From: Saccharibacillus sacchari DSM 19268
GTDB lineage: Bacteria > Bacillota > Bacilli > Paenibacillales > Paenibacillaceae
Direction: 5' to 3'
DNA: 64,000 nt
Assembly: GCF_000585395.1 (NCBI RefSeq)
Contig: NZ_KK073875.1
Coordinates: 447,186 to 511,185, forward strand
A program made the position numbers and the translations under genes. This document shows, in pieces, positions 34,702 through 45,276 of the stretch. Under the pieces are notes generated by a model. That model saw only the letters and a list, made by a program, of their open reading frames with translations. It was not told where the DNA came from and ran no database searches. Position 1 is the first letter of the stretch, and every line of letters starts with the position of its first letter.

Positions 34702-36507
34702 TTACGGATTTTCCTGAAGCACAGGAAGTTCGACAATAAACGTGCTGCCAATCCCGAACTCGCTCTCTACCGAAATGGTTCCGCGGTGCAGTTCCACCAA
34801 ATGTTTCACGATCGATAGACCCAGACCGGTACCGCCCGAAATGCGCGAACGAGCTTTATCCACCCGATAGAAACGCTCGAAGATCCGCGGCAGGTCTTTT
34901 TTCGGAATTCCGATGCCGTTGTCTACAATGCTGAACCGCACGCGGTCTTCTTCATATTCTTCGTGCAGGAACTCTTCAACCTTAACCGTCACGCGCCCGC
35001 CTTCCGGTGTATAGCTAATTCCGTTTCCGACCAGGTTAATGAAGATTTGCCGCATCCGATCCTCGTCCGCTTCGACAAACAACTCATCGGGCACTTGAAG
35101 GCGAATGTCGATCCGCTTATGCTCAGCCGACGCTTCGAGAACCTTGCTTACCGATTGGAACAAGGTCAACACATGCACCGGCGCATAGTCGAGCTGAATG
35201 CGTCTGGATTCGATCTTCGACAGGTCCAAAATATCGCCGATCAACCGATTCAATCGGTCTCCTTCATCATAAATGATTTTGAGGAATGAACGCGCGGTAT
35301 CTTCGTCTTTTACCCCGCCGGAAAGCAGGGTCTCCGCAAATCCCTGCACGGCCGCTACAGGCGTCTTCAGTTCGTGCGAGACGTTAGCGACGAATTCGCT
35401 GCGCATCCGCTCCAGGCGCCGAATATCCGATACGTCCTGGAAAAGGAACAGCATGCCGTGATACGAATCATCGTGCAGCACCGTCATCGGCACGCCGTCG
35501 AGCGAAATCAATCGTTCCTCCGGCACGAAGAGCGTCAGCTCGTCGTGCATCCGGTTTTTATGATGCAGCCCGTCCTCGATGAAACGGGTCAGCTCATAGA
35601 ACCGCTTCAGTTCGGTATAGGGACGCCCCACCACGCGGTCTGCCCGAATGCCCAGCATCCGCTCGGCCTGGCGGTTAACCAACCCGATTCGCTCCTCTTC
35701 GTCGATCATCAGAATCCCGCCGGTCATATTGTCCAGCACGTTCTGAAGCAGGCTCTCGTTATCGCGAATCGTATGCATCTGTGCTTGCAGGCTGTCGGCC
35801 ATATTGTCGATCGAAGCGCCGAGCTGCCCGATCTCGTCGCGGCGCATCGGACCGACCCGCGCATCGTAATCCAGCTTGGAAATGCGGTTCGCCGTATCCA
35901 TGATATGCTCGATCGGCTTCGTCAGCCCTCCGGCCAACCGGTAACTGAGCGCCGCCGAGAGCAGGAACAACGCGGCCAAGGCACTGCCCATAATGAGCCA
36001 CCCCCGCTGCAATCCCTCTTCGACGATTGCCAGGCTCATCGATAAACGGATATATCCGTCGAACCCTCCCGACGAGAGAATAGGTGCGGCCACGTAAAGC
36101 ATATCCCGTCCGAGCGTGTCGCTGTACCGAACGGCATGTCCGGGCACGTCGGCGCGCGATGTTCGAATCTCTTCGCGATTCAGGTGATTGTCCATCGAGG
36201 CCGGGTCGCTTTGCGAATCGCCGATTACGCGGCCGTCTTTGGCGATGAACGTCACGCGGGAATCGGTTAATGAAGCAAGGCGACGCGCTTCTTCTGCGAA
36301 GTTCTGCGAGATCGCCTCCCCCTCCTGCGGAGAAGGCGGAAGCACCAATAAATCTTCAAGCAAAGCAATCTCGCGTCCCATATACTCTTCAAGCGAACGA
36401 ATATGCGAGTCCCGGAATACTTTGGCCATCGTAAGTCCCGCAGCCAGCACGGAGATGCCGACGAGCAGCAGTAAAATCAAGGTGAGACGGGAACGAAAGG
36501 GTTTCAT
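34702..36507 (-). CDS. phoR: Phosphate sensor histidine kinase PhoR
   Basis: A 601-residue kinase. TM1 (about 10-30), an extracellular sensor domain, TM2 (about 172-192), HAMP, a PAS domain (LDNMTGGILMIDEEERIGLVNR), HisKA with the phosphorylated His in FVANVSHELKTPVA, and an HATPase domain (DRMRQIFINLVGNGISYTPEG; GLGLSIVKHLV). The start ATG at 36507 overlaps the stop of the BASS transporter gene (ATGA), so it is translationally coupled to it. In Bacillus phoP precedes phoR; here phoR comes first. Confidence 0.93.
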   Translation of the reverse strand: MKPFRSRLTLILLLLVGISVLAAGLTMAKVFRDSHIRSLEEYMGREIALLEDLLVLPPSPQEGEAISQNFAEEARRLASLTDSRVTFIAKDGRVIGDSQSDPASMDNHLNREEIRTSRADVPGHAVRYSDTLGRDMLYVAAPILSSGGFDGYIRLSMSLAIVEEGLQRGWLIMGSALAALFLLSAALSYRLAGGLTKPIEHIMDTANRISKLDYDARVGPMRRDEIGQLGASIDNMADSLQAQMHTIRDNESLLQNVLDNMTGGILMIDEEERIGLVNRQAERMLGIRADRVVGRPYTELKRFYELTRFIEDGLHHKNRMHDELTLFVPEERLISLDGVPMTVLHDDSYHGMLFLFQDVSDIRRLERMRSEFVANVSHELKTPVAAVQGFAETLLSGGVKDEDTARSFLKIIYDEGDRLNRLIGDILDLSKIESRRIQLDYAPVHVLTLFQSVSKVLEASAEHKRIDIRLQVPDELFVEADEDRMRQIFINLVGNGISYTPEGGRVTVKVEEFLHEEYEEDRVRFSIVDNGIGIPKKDLPRIFERFYRVDKARSRISGGTGLGLSIVKHLVELHRGTISVESEFGIGSTFIVELPVLQENP

Positions 36508-37478
36508 GAACGGAGGCTCTCCTTCAACGGATACGGTTTGAATTTACGCAAAACAAATTGATGCAATGTAGCAAGCGGCTGTTGAACCAAGATGGCGAGC
36601 ACAACCGGAACAGCTGCCTGTGGCGAAAAATAACCCAGCGCGAGTACCAGACCCAGCGAATTGTTGCGCATCCCTGTCGCGAACGAGACGGTCACCAGCA
36701 CCTCGGGCGCGCGTTGCTTGAAAAGCAGCGGCGTGTAGTAGCCCAACATATACCCGATGCCTACCAGCAGAAGCACCGCCGGAATGACCGAAGCCAAATC
36801 GCCGCGCAGCTCATACGCATACGGCGCGATCCCCGCTGCATTGAGCAAGATCACAAGCATGAAGAATATTTTCGAAATCGGAAGCAGGATCGGTCCTGCC
36901 TGCTGCTTGAACTTGCCGCCCGAGCGCTCGTAGATGACGACGCCCAAAGCGGTTGGCGCAACAACCATCAGCAGCAGGTCCCGCATCAGATGCAGCGTAT
37001 CGAACGTCAGCTCCGCTCCGAAGAACAGTTGGATCAAACCCGGCACGACGATCGGACTGAGCGCCGAATCGAGCAGCACCATCGCCAAGCCCAGAGCCAA
37101 GCTACCACCCGACAGCTCGATCCACAGCACCGAAGATACGCCTAGCGGAATGATCGTGAACAACACCAATCCGATCGTATAAGGCGAGGAAGAACCGAAT
37201 AGGGCGCTTCCCAGAGCAAAAGCGGCAAGCGGCGCCACCAGGTGGCTGATCACAAGCGTCAGTACAATCGGCAGCGGCCGGGAGAAGACTTGTTTCAGAT
37301 GCTCGCGACCGCAGCCGACGCCCATTACGAATGTGATATAGGCGAACAAGTACGGTATGGCGGGCACAAGCGGAAGAAACGGCTTGGAAAAGACCAGGCC
37401 CAATACCAGCAGCGACGGAGTGATCCAAAACATTCCCCGGTCCACCCAACTGCTGAACGCCAGGGCTTTTTCTCTCAT
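36504..37478 (-). CDS. Bile acid:sodium symporter (BASS) family transporter coupled to phoR
   Basis: A 324-residue membrane protein with 9-10 predicted helices. Family motifs are FVMGVGCGREHLKQV, PLGVSSVLWIELSGG and VSFATGMRNNSLGLVLALGYF. BASS proteins move organic anions with sodium; YocS and KPT-type relatives carry 2-keto acids or pantothenate-like compounds. The ATG at 37478 has AAGGG upstream; a TTG 57 nt earlier is possible. The 4-nt overlap with phoR implies coordinated expression, but a phosphate-related substrate is only a guess. Confidence 0.85.
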   Translation of the reverse strand: MREKALAFSSWVDRGMFWITPSLLVLGLVFSKPFLPLVPAIPYLFAYITFVMGVGCGREHLKQVFSRPLPIVLTLVISHLVAPLAAFALGSALFGSSSPYTIGLVLFTIIPLGVSSVLWIELSGGSLALGLAMVLLDSALSPIVVPGLIQLFFGAELTFDTLHLMRDLLLMVVAPTALGVVIYERSGGKFKQQAGPILLPISKIFFMLVILLNAAGIAPYAYELRGDLASVIPAVLLLVGIGYMLGYYTPLLFKQRAPEVLVTVSFATGMRNNSLGLVLALGYFSPQAAVPVVLAILVQQPLATLHQFVLRKFKPYPLKESLRS

Positions 37479-37541
37479 CGGCCCTTGTCCTTCCGCTTCA
37501 TTCCTGCAATTTTCACTTGCGTCCCTTCCTTTCAATCCTGC

Positions 37542-37547
37542 TATAAT
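37542..37547 (+). promoter_or_regulatory. Extended -10 promoter of the HD nucleotidase gene
   Basis: TGC-TATAAT (extended -10) with no good -35 at 17 bp, about 110 bp before the start. Confidence 0.55.
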
Positions 37548-37658
37548 GGGTAGCGTACTTGTCTGGGGCAGATACGAAAACTCAATAATCCTTTTTCATT
37601 TTACCACAAAGTCCGGCGACCGAAAGTCGTGAACGCAGCAAAGAAAGGGTGCCTTCTT

Positions 37659-38291
37659 TTGACTACTTATCCGTTTTCCGCTTATTTATACCGTCTTAAG
37701 CATATTAAGCGCTGGAGTCTGATGCGCAGTACCATGACTGAAAATGTTGCCGAGCACTCTTACCATGTGGCGCTGCTCTCGCATCTATTATGTACGATCG
37801 GCAACGAAATGTACGGCAAATCGCTCAACGCGGATCGTGCCGCCACGCTTGCGCTGTTCCATGATGCGCCGGAGGTCTTCACCGGCGATATCCCGACTCC
37901 GGTCAAGCATCACAATGAAGCGCTGCTGTCCAATTTCCGCCTGATCGAGCAAATGGGCGCGCAGCGGCTGACCGACATGGCTCCCGAAGCGCTCCAACCG
38001 GTCTATGCGCCGCTGATCGGCACAAGCGAACCGAACGCCGAAGACCGGGAGCTGCATGCCTACGTCAAAGCCGCAGACCGCATAGACGCCTATCTGAAAT
38101 GTGCCTGGGAAGTCGCGGCGGGCAATCGGGAATTCGCGGTAGCCAAGCAGCAAACGGAAGAGAAGTTGGCGGAATCCGCCATGCCGGAGGTCGAATATTT
38201 CCTGAAGCATATGGCTCCTGCCTTCGAGATGACGCTGGATGAATTGTCGGCGCAGATCGGCGAAGAAGCGCAGCGTCCGGAAGTACGTTAA
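37659..38291 (+). CDS. 5'-deoxynucleotidase YfbR-like HD-domain phosphohydrolase
   Basis: A 210-residue HD-domain protein. The metal-binding residues are visible: His in NVAEHSYHVA (about 32), the HD pair in LFHDAPEVFTGD (about 68-69) and Asp in KAADRIDAYLKC. The KRWSLMR segment is typical of YfbR, which removes phosphate from deoxyribonucleoside 5'-monophosphates. I chose the TTG at 37659 (AAAGGG 8-9 nt upstream), as it gives the usual length; a GTG at 37629 is less likely. Confidence 0.85.
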   Translation: MTTYPFSAYLYRLKHIKRWSLMRSTMTENVAEHSYHVALLSHLLCTIGNEMYGKSLNADRAATLALFHDAPEVFTGDIPTPVKHHNEALLSNFRLIEQMGAQRLTDMAPEALQPVYAPLIGTSEPNAEDRELHAYVKAADRIDAYLKCAWEVAAGNREFAVAKQQTEEKLAESAMPEVEYFLKHMAPAFEMTLDELSAQIGEEAQRPEVR

Positions 38292-38320
38292 GTCCGAGAT
38301 CCAAACCGTTGAACGTTCAA

Positions 38321-38370
38321 AAAAAGCCGCTTCCCTCGGCGCGCTGCTGCGCCCGGGAAACGGCTTTTCG
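38321..38370. terminator. Terminator between two converging genes
   Basis: AAAAGCCG / CGGCTTTT with TTCCC/GGGAA and GGCGC/GCGCC inner pairing; suits both the HD nucleotidase (+) and the SDR gene (-). Confidence 0.8.
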
Positions 38371-38389
38371 GCTTATCCTTTATTCCTTT

Positions 38390-39271
38390 TTATCCGTTAA
38401 TAATCTCTCCGCCGTTGATATGAATGATCTGTCCGCTGACGTAAGACGCGTCCGGCGAAGCCAGGTAGACGTAAGCGGGTCCGAGTTCGGACGGTTGGCC
38501 CATTCGGCCGATCGGTTGGCTTTCGCCGAACGATTCGACTTTTTCTTCCGGGAACGTGGCAGGAATCAAAGGCGTCCAGATCGGCCCCGGCGCTACGCCG
38601 TTGACCCGGATCTTTTTCTCGGCCAAACTCATCGACAGCGAACGGGTGAAGCTCGTGATCGCGCCTTTGGTTGACGAGTAATCCAACAGCTCGGGACTGC
38701 CGCGATACGCCGTGATCGAAGTGGTGTTGATGATCGATGCACCTTCCTTGAGATGCGGCAGCGCCGCTTTGCTCATGAAGAACATGCCGAAAATATTGGT
38801 CCGGAACGTGCGCTCCAACTGATCGGCCGTGATATCCAGCAGCGACTCCTGCGGATGCTGCTCGGCCGCGTTGTTGACCAGAATATCGAGTTTGCCGAAC
38901 TTCTCGATTACGCGGTTCACCGATTCCTGCGCGAAGGCCTCATCGCCTACATCGCCGACCAGCAGCAGACACTGCCTGCCTTCCGCTTCGACGAGACGTT
39001 TCGTTTCCTCGGCGTCTCCGTGTTCGCTGTAATACAGGATCGCGACGTCCGCGCCCTCCTTGGCGTAATGCACGGCAACGGCGCGGCCGATTCCGCTGTC
39101 TCCTCCGGTAATCAATGCGGTCATGCCTTCAAGCTTGCCCGCGGCTTTATAACTCGGCGAAATATATTCGGGTCTCGGCGTCATGTCCGATTCCGAACCG
39201 TGCCCTTCAAGCTGTTGGGCAGGCGGGCTTTTGGGTCTCAATTCGTTGGCTTGCTGTTCGTTGGCTGGCAT
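38390..39271 (-). CDS. Short-chain dehydrogenase/reductase (general-stress type)
   Basis: A 293-residue classical SDR. The NAD(P) site TGGDSGIGRAVAVHYA is near residues 52-67, the NNAAEQ motif near 135, catalytic Ser in TTSITAYRG, and YxxxK in DYSSTKGA. The N-terminal 40 residues are a polar extension rich in Gln/Pro, as in B. subtilis YhdF/YhxC-type proteins induced in general stress. GAAGGGAG lies before the ATG at 39271. Substrate unknown. Confidence 0.9.
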   Translation of the reverse strand: MPANEQQANELRPKSPPAQQLEGHGSESDMTPRPEYISPSYKAAGKLEGMTALITGGDSGIGRAVAVHYAKEGADVAILYYSEHGDAEETKRLVEAEGRQCLLLVGDVGDEAFAQESVNRVIEKFGKLDILVNNAAEQHPQESLLDITADQLERTFRTNIFGMFFMSKAALPHLKEGASIINTTSITAYRGSPELLDYSSTKGAITSFTRSLSMSLAEKKIRVNGVAPGPIWTPLIPATFPEEKVESFGESQPIGRMGQPSELGPAYVYLASPDASYVSGQIIHINGGEIING

Positions 39272-39430
39272 ACTGAAAACTCCCTTCGTGTTTGTCCGTA
39301 GTTGTCTTCGAGCTTCCGTCTCATACTTACCACACCTTGCCCCAACGAAAACATCCCTTTTACAAAAAGAGAAAGTTCTTCCGAACTCCATGCTCTTTTC
39401 ATAAAAGGGATTGAATGCAAAAATTTGAAT

Positions 39431-39859
39431 TTAAGCGAACAAGCGGTAGAACATCATAACGAATAAAATAGCCACGAACGACACGCACACCATTGTGCCG
39501 AAGACGCGCAGCTTGCGAAGCTCCGCGGCGATATCGCGCTTCTCTGTAAGTCCGTCGAGCGCGCGCCGCAGCGGTCCGCCCATCATGCCGCCGAATGCGC
39601 CGATCAGCACGAATAATACGGATGTCAGCACGATCCAGAGTACCGAGTAATCATCTTGGGTGAACAGGTAGATTCCCGTTAACAACTCCAGCACCAAGCC
39701 GTATTGCGCATATGTATTGAGTGAACGCATGACGGACAGTATGCCTTTTTTCGCTTCGCCCTCCAGCTTGTTCAATTGCGAGACGATGAGCGGTGCCAGC
39801 AGATAAAATCCCATGGCTACAGCACCTAATACGTGCAGAAATAAAATAAAACGTTCCAT
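39431..39859 (-). CDS. Four-helix membrane protein of unknown function
   Basis: A 142-residue protein with four predicted helices and short loops (VLGAVAMGFYLLAPLIV; YGLVLELLTGIYLF; WIVLTSVLFVLIGAFGG; VCVSFVAILFVMMFY). The ATG at 39859 has GGGGGAG just upstream. No motif was recognised. Transcribed separately from mdh. Confidence 0.75.
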   Translation of the reverse strand: MERFILFLHVLGAVAMGFYLLAPLIVSQLNKLEGEAKKGILSVMRSLNTYAQYGLVLELLTGIYLFTQDDYSVLWIVLTSVLFVLIGAFGGMMGGPLRRALDGLTEKRDIAAELRKLRVFGTMVCVSFVAILFVMMFYRLFA

Positions 39860-39984
39860 TCTTCTCCCCCTGTTCGATTCCATGTCGCTGCCTTTTACCC
39901 GTTCAAGCGTTTGTTTACCGGTAAATTGGCTTCAGCGCTTTATTTTACCGCATAAGAAGAAGAATGTCAGTGATTGAAGCCTGA

Positions 39985-40028
39985 TAAAAAGCGTCCGACT
40001 ACCGATATTTGGGATCGGAGCGGACGCT
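39985..40028 (-). terminator. Terminator after mdh
   Basis: AGCGTCCG / CGGACGCT with an inner ATCGG/CCGAT pairing and T5 on the minus strand. Confidence 0.8.
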
Positions 40029-40058
40029 TGAGCTGAAGATATTCTATTTTCAAAAAAT

Positions 40059-41012
40059 TTAGTCAGGCAGTCCCGCAGCCACAACGGAAATCACGCTGCG
40101 GACAGAATCGGCCGACACGTCGAGCGCCGACTTTTCTTCCTCCGTCAAGTCCAATTCAAAGATCCTCTCAATACCGTCCCCGCCCAATACTGCCGGTACG
40201 CCAAGGAACAGGTCCCGATATCCGTACTCTCCGTCCAGCAGCGCGATAACGGGCAGCACCCGCTTCTTGTCTTTTAAAATAGCCTCGGCCATCTGTACCA
40301 GCGAAGCTGCCGGAGCATAGTAAGCACTGCCGTTGCCGAGCAGGTTCACAATCTCTCCGCCGCCTACCCGGGTGCGTTGGACAATCTCCGCGATACGCGC
40401 CTTCGGAATCAAAGTCTCGATCGGTATCCCTCCGACGCTGGAATAGCGCACGAGCGGAACCATGTCGTCGCCATGTCCGCCCAATACAAAACCGCGTACA
40501 TCCTCCACCGATACGTTCAGCTCTTCGGCAATAAACGCGCAATAGCGGGCCGTATCCAGAACCCCCGACTGCCCGATAACCCGATTCTTCGGAAAACCCA
40601 GCGTCTGATACGCCGCATAGGTCATCGCATCGACCGGATTACTCAGCACCAGTACGGTCGATTCCGGCGCTACCTGCTTGATCTGTTCGCAGACCGAACG
40701 CACGATGCCGGCATTGGTATTGACGAGGTCGTCGCGGCTCATTCCCGGTTTGCGGGCAATGCCTGCCGTCAGGATGACCAAATCGGAATCTCGGGCATCC
40801 TCATAGTTTGACGTTCCTTTGATTCTGGCGTCGAAGCCGAGCACCGGCAATGCTTCCTGCATGTCCAATGCTTTCCCGCGAGTCGGATTCTCAAGCTGCG
40901 GAATATCCAACAAAACGACGTCGCCCAGTTCCTGTTGGACAATCATTAATGCTGCCGTAGCTCCGGTAAAGCCGGCACCGATAATCGTAATTTTTTTGCG
41001 CGTAATCGTCAT
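40059..41012 (-). CDS. mdh: Malate dehydrogenase
   Basis: A 317-residue NAD-dependent enzyme of the LDH-like MDH3 group. GAGFTGAT is the nucleotide site, NPVDAMTY and the catalytic His in [11 protein letters not shown] are present, and the flexible loop has [14 protein letters not shown] with the substrate Arg. I take the ATG at 41012, which aligns with B. subtilis Mdh; an ATG at 41018 is closer to GGAGG. It oxidises malate to oxaloacetate in the TCA cycle. Separated from icd by 206 bp that contain a long inverted repeat. Confidence 0.96.
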   Translation of the reverse strand: MTITRKKITIIGAGFTGATAALMIVQQELGDVVLLDIPQLENPTRGKALDMQEALPVLGFDARIKGTSNYEDARDSDLVILTAGIARKPGMSRDDLVNTNAGIVRSVCEQIKQVAPESTVLVLSNPVDAMTYAAYQTLGFPKNRVIGQSGVLDTARYCAFIAEELNVSVEDVRGFVLGGHGDDMVPLVRYSSVGGIPIETLIPKARIAEIVQRTRVGGGEIVNLLGNGSAYYAPAASLVQMAEAILKDKKRVLPVIALLDGEYGYRDLFLGVPAVLGGDGIERIFELDLTEEEKSALDVSADSVRSVISVVAAGLPD

Positions 41013-41085
41013 AATCATGCTGCCTCCTTATTTGATAAGTAAATGAGATTCGGCAAAAAAAAGAACGGATCGAAAGACGGGCAAC

Positions 41086-41189
41086 GTATCCGATCAACAT
41101 TAAAGGTAGGGTTAGGGCCGCCCGAAACGCATCTAAAGCGCGCGCGTTTCGGGAGAACGTAAACCTTTGATTAAGAGTTGATAAGATAC
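41086..41189. repeat. Long imperfect inverted repeat between icd and mdh
   Basis: GTATC, ATCAAC, AAAGGT, GGTT and CCCGAAACGC on the left pair in order with GCGTTTCGGG, AACG, ACCTTT, GTTGAT and GATAC on the right. The arms are about 45 nt with internal loops. Confidence 0.8.
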
Positions 41190-41224
41190 TGTGTCGGCCC
41201 ATCTTCGTCCGTTCGTGTTCCTTC

Positions 41225-42523
<1,299 letters not shown>

Positions 42524-42654
42524 GAATGGAATTCCTCCTTCAAAGTGTTGGTAAAGCCCGGTGCCCGCTGCTCAAAAAGCAAAGTTGCACCTGCAACCTC
42601 TTACATTGTAGCTCATGACGAAGCAATTTTGAACAAAAGGTGAAAACCTTGCCG

Positions 42655-42693
42655 AAAAAAAGCCGTCCGCAGCTTCTTTAGCCGTCGGACGGC
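42655..42693 (-). terminator. Terminator after citZ
   Basis: GCCGTCCG / CGGACGGC, 16-nt loop, T7 on the minus strand; it separates citZ from icd transcription. Confidence 0.85.
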
Positions 42694-42703
42694 CTGCTTT
42701 TGC

Positions 42704-43816
42704 TTAGCGTTGTTTGATCGGCACGTAGGTCAGATCCAGTTCGCCTACATACTCGGCACGCGGACGGATCAGGCGGTTATCTTCGTATTGCTCCAGGATA
42801 TGCGCGGTCCACCCCGAAACCCGGCTGATCGCAAAGATCGGCGTGAACAGTTTGCGCGGAATTCCGAGCATCGTATAGACGGAAGCCGAATAGAAATCGA
42901 CGTTGGGCTTCAGGCCTTTTTTCGAAGTGACAAGTTCTTCTACCTTTACCGACATTTCATACAGCGACGTATCGCCTTTGGTCTCGCCCAAACGGCGGGA
43001 CATCTCCATCAGATGCTTCGCGCGCGGATCGCCGTTCTTGTAGACGCGGTGGCCGAAGCCCATAATCTTGACTTTGTTGTCGAGTTTGTCGTTGATGTAA
43101 CTCTCTACGTTATCGAGAGTACCGATCTCTTCAAGCGTTCGCATGACGGCTTCATTCGCCCCGCCGTGCAGAGGCCCTTTAAGCGCGCCGATAGCCGAAG
43201 TTACGCCGGAATAAATGTCCGACAGCGTTGCCACGGTTACGCGCGACGCAAACGTCGAAGCATTCAGCTCATGGTCGGCGTGCAGCACGAGCGCTTTGTC
43301 CAAAGCTTCGATAGCGGTCTGCTCAGGTACTTCCCCGCTCATCATGTACAGGAAGTTCTCGGTCAGGCCCAGTCCTTCCTTCGGTGCGATCGGCTCTTGA
43401 CCTTCGGAAATGCGAGCCAGTGCCGCAACCAAAGTCGGCAGTTGCGCTTGCAGACGCTCTGCCTTCGTCAGATTCGCTTCGCGGCTCATGTCGTCGGCTT
43501 CCTTATCGTACAAAGCCAGCCCCGACACCGCGGTACGCAGCGCAGCCATCATGTTCATATCCTTCGGATACAACTTCATCTGCTCGATCAATTCCGTCGG
43601 AACCGCCGCATACTTCTCCAAGTTGCTTCTTAATGCAGCCAGTTGCTCTTCGTTCGGCAATGCGCCGTGCCAGAGCAAGTACGCCACTTCGTCGAACGAG
43701 GCGTTAACGGCCAGATCGTCGATGTTATACCCCCGGTATGTAAGCACACCGTCCACGATCGAACTGATCGAAGAAGTTGCGGCTACAATGCCTTCCAGAC
43801 CTTTAGTCGCTGTCAT
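42704..43816 (-). CDS. citZ: Citrate synthase
   Basis: A 370-residue type II-like citrate synthase of the Gram-positive class. The catalytic His residues are in LHADHELNAST and GFGHRVYKNGDPRA and the Asp in KPNVDFYS. The ATG at 43816 has AAAGGAGAG 7-8 nt upstream; the 37-residue upstream extension is not supported. It forms citrate from oxaloacetate and acetyl-CoA. A cre-like site lies in its 5' region. Confidence 0.97.
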   Translation of the reverse strand: MTATKGLEGIVAATSSISSIVDGVLTYRGYNIDDLAVNASFDEVAYLLWHGALPNEEQLAALRSNLEKYAAVPTELIEQMKLYPKDMNMMAALRTAVSGLALYDKEADDMSREANLTKAERLQAQLPTLVAALARISEGQEPIAPKEGLGLTENFLYMMSGEVPEQTAIEALDKALVLHADHELNASTFASRVTVATLSDIYSGVTSAIGALKGPLHGGANEAVMRTLEEIGTLDNVESYINDKLDNKVKIMGFGHRVYKNGDPRAKHLMEMSRRLGETKGDTSLYEMSVKVEELVTSKKGLKPNVDFYSASVYTMLGIPRKLFTPIFAISRVSGWTAHILEQYEDNRLIRPRAEYVGELDLTYVPIKQR

Positions 43817-43939
43817 CGTACATCTCTCCTTTACGAATGGAACGGATACATGCAGGCGTTCATTTTCGGAGGCATGCAATGTGTTTGCAACCCGCAGAAC
43901 TTCCACGGGTCTTCGGGTTTGAAACACACCCCAAATAGT

Positions 43940-43953
43940 TGTAACCGTTTTTA
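43940..43953. promoter_or_regulatory. cre-like site (CcpA) upstream of citZ
   Basis: TGTAACCGTTTTTA matches TGWNANCGNTNWCA at all but one position. B. subtilis citZ is under CcpA control. The rest of the 413-bp gap between citZ and fxsA has only a weak minus-strand promoter candidate (TATGAT near 44034) and the fxsA terminator. Confidence 0.5.
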
Positions 43954-44182
43954 CCGATTAACAAACGTTTGGGCCTCCAGTATCAAAACCTTGCGAGGAA
44001 AACAACAAGGCGCGTAACCTTAGTTCTTCGTTATCATACCGGATTTTGTCAATTTTTTGAACGTTTCTTCGTGTTAACGAGGAATCAAATTGTTTTATCG
44101 GGGTTATAAACATAATTTGAAACCCCTTACAATGATCTATGTTACAGCAGAGAGCAAGCGTTTGCAAGTTTGGTAAACAGTC

Positions 44183-44208
44183 AAAAACCGTCCGCTGGAT
44201 GCGGACGG
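44183..44208 (-). terminator. Terminator after fxsA
   Basis: CCGTCCGC / GCGGACGG, loop of 5, T5 on the minus strand. Confidence 0.88.
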
Positions 44209-44229
44209 CAAATTGGACAAATCAATGAA

Positions 44230-44622
44230 TTAACGACGATAGAAAGTAATATTGCCGTTTTTCATCCGTTTCTCGATCCAACGCATGGCGGCGCGATGGT
44301 ATAGCGGACGCGTCAATGGAAAGACCATCGTGATGCCGATCAGGTCGGTAATAAAACCGGGAGCAATCAGGAATGCTCCGCCGGCCATGATGCAGACGCC
44401 GTCTACCAATTTACGGCCAGGCGGCTGTCCGCTCTCCGCGAGCAATTTGAGATCGTTCATGGCTTTGCGTCCTTCAAATTGCACCATGGCGATACCGATT
44501 ACGGTTGTTGCAAGCGCCAATATCAGCGTTTTGAAAAAGCCGAAGTATTCGATTAACCAAGCAAACGCCGCCGCTTCAATCACGACGCCGAGAATAAATA
44601 AAATGGCCATTCTATTTTTCAT
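44230..44622 (-). CDS. fxsA: FxsA family membrane protein
   Basis: A 130-residue protein with the FxsA layout: two N-terminal helices (LFILGVVIEAAAFAWLI; TLILALATTVIGIAMV), a polar loop with QFEGRKAMNDL, and a third hydrophobic segment (IMAGGAFLIAPGFITDLIG). In E. coli FxsA suppresses F-exclusion of phage T7; the normal role is unknown. The B. subtilis homologue ytzA also lies near pyk and citZ. It starts 15 nt after the thioesterase gene. Confidence 0.9.
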   Translation of the reverse strand: MKNRMAILFILGVVIEAAAFAWLIEYFGFFKTLILALATTVIGIAMVQFEGRKAMNDLKLLAESGQPPGRKLVDGVCIMAGGAFLIAPGFITDLIGITMVFPLTRPLYHRAAMRWIEKRMKNGNITFYRR

Positions 44623-44636
44623 GCATGTGCCCTCCC

Positions 44637-45158
44637 TTATGTCGTTAATGCGGCAGAAACCCAGTTTTCGATACGTCTGTACAGTTCCGGCGCGGTCTTA
44701 TGAAGACGAATCGGCTTCCAATCGGCGCTAAGCCAAATGTGTTCGGTGCTTCCGGTATTTAACAATGTTCCCGCCCGTTCTTCGCCTCGAGCGAGTTCGA
44801 AGGAATCCGTACTCCAATCGGACTCGTTCTCGCAGCGGCGAATTTCGTATTCGTACTCCAAACGCAGCGGAGAGAATCCGCTGATCCGCGCATAAATCCA
44901 GATATGATCATCATAACGCGCCGGGCTGACGAACCGGGCATGTGCCTCAAGTAGAGGCAAATATACCCCTTGTTCTTCGATCTCCCGGTACGATAATCCG
45001 ATCGCACGGATCATTTCCGTTCTCGCAATCTCGAACCAGTTCAAATAATTGGCGTGATAGACCACGGCCATTTTATCGGTTTCCTGGTAGCGCACTTTAA
45101 GGCCTGTACGGAACCAGCCTCCCTGCCCTTCGGCAGTCTTTTCTTCAGAACTCCCCAT
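44637..45158 (-). CDS. Acyl-CoA thioesterase, YbgC/4HBT hotdog fold
   Basis: A 173-residue protein with the 4-hydroxybenzoyl-CoA thioesterase signature: the catalytic Asp/Glu region RYQETDKMAVVYHANYLNWFE (split over residues 24-44; catalytic residue in TDKMAVVYH). It hydrolyses short- to medium-chain acyl-CoA; the substrate is not evident. The ATG at 45158 has AAGGAGTGG 5-6 nt upstream. It forms an operon with fxsA. Confidence 0.88.
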   Translation of the reverse strand: MGSSEEKTAEGQGGWFRTGLKVRYQETDKMAVVYHANYLNWFEIARTEMIRAIGLSYREIEEQGVYLPLLEAHARFVSPARYDDHIWIYARISGFSPLRLEYEYEIRRCENESDWSTDSFELARGEERAGTLLNTGSTEHIWLSADWKPIRLHKTAPELYRRIENWVSAALTT

Positions 45159-45276
45159 GACTCCCACTCCTTGTTTGGTCAAACGGGACGCTTCGTTCGT
45201 TTATCATGCGTCCTTAAGCCTATCTATATTGTATACGAAATATAGGGGGGATTTCCAACAGGGGGTGTGCGGTTGG

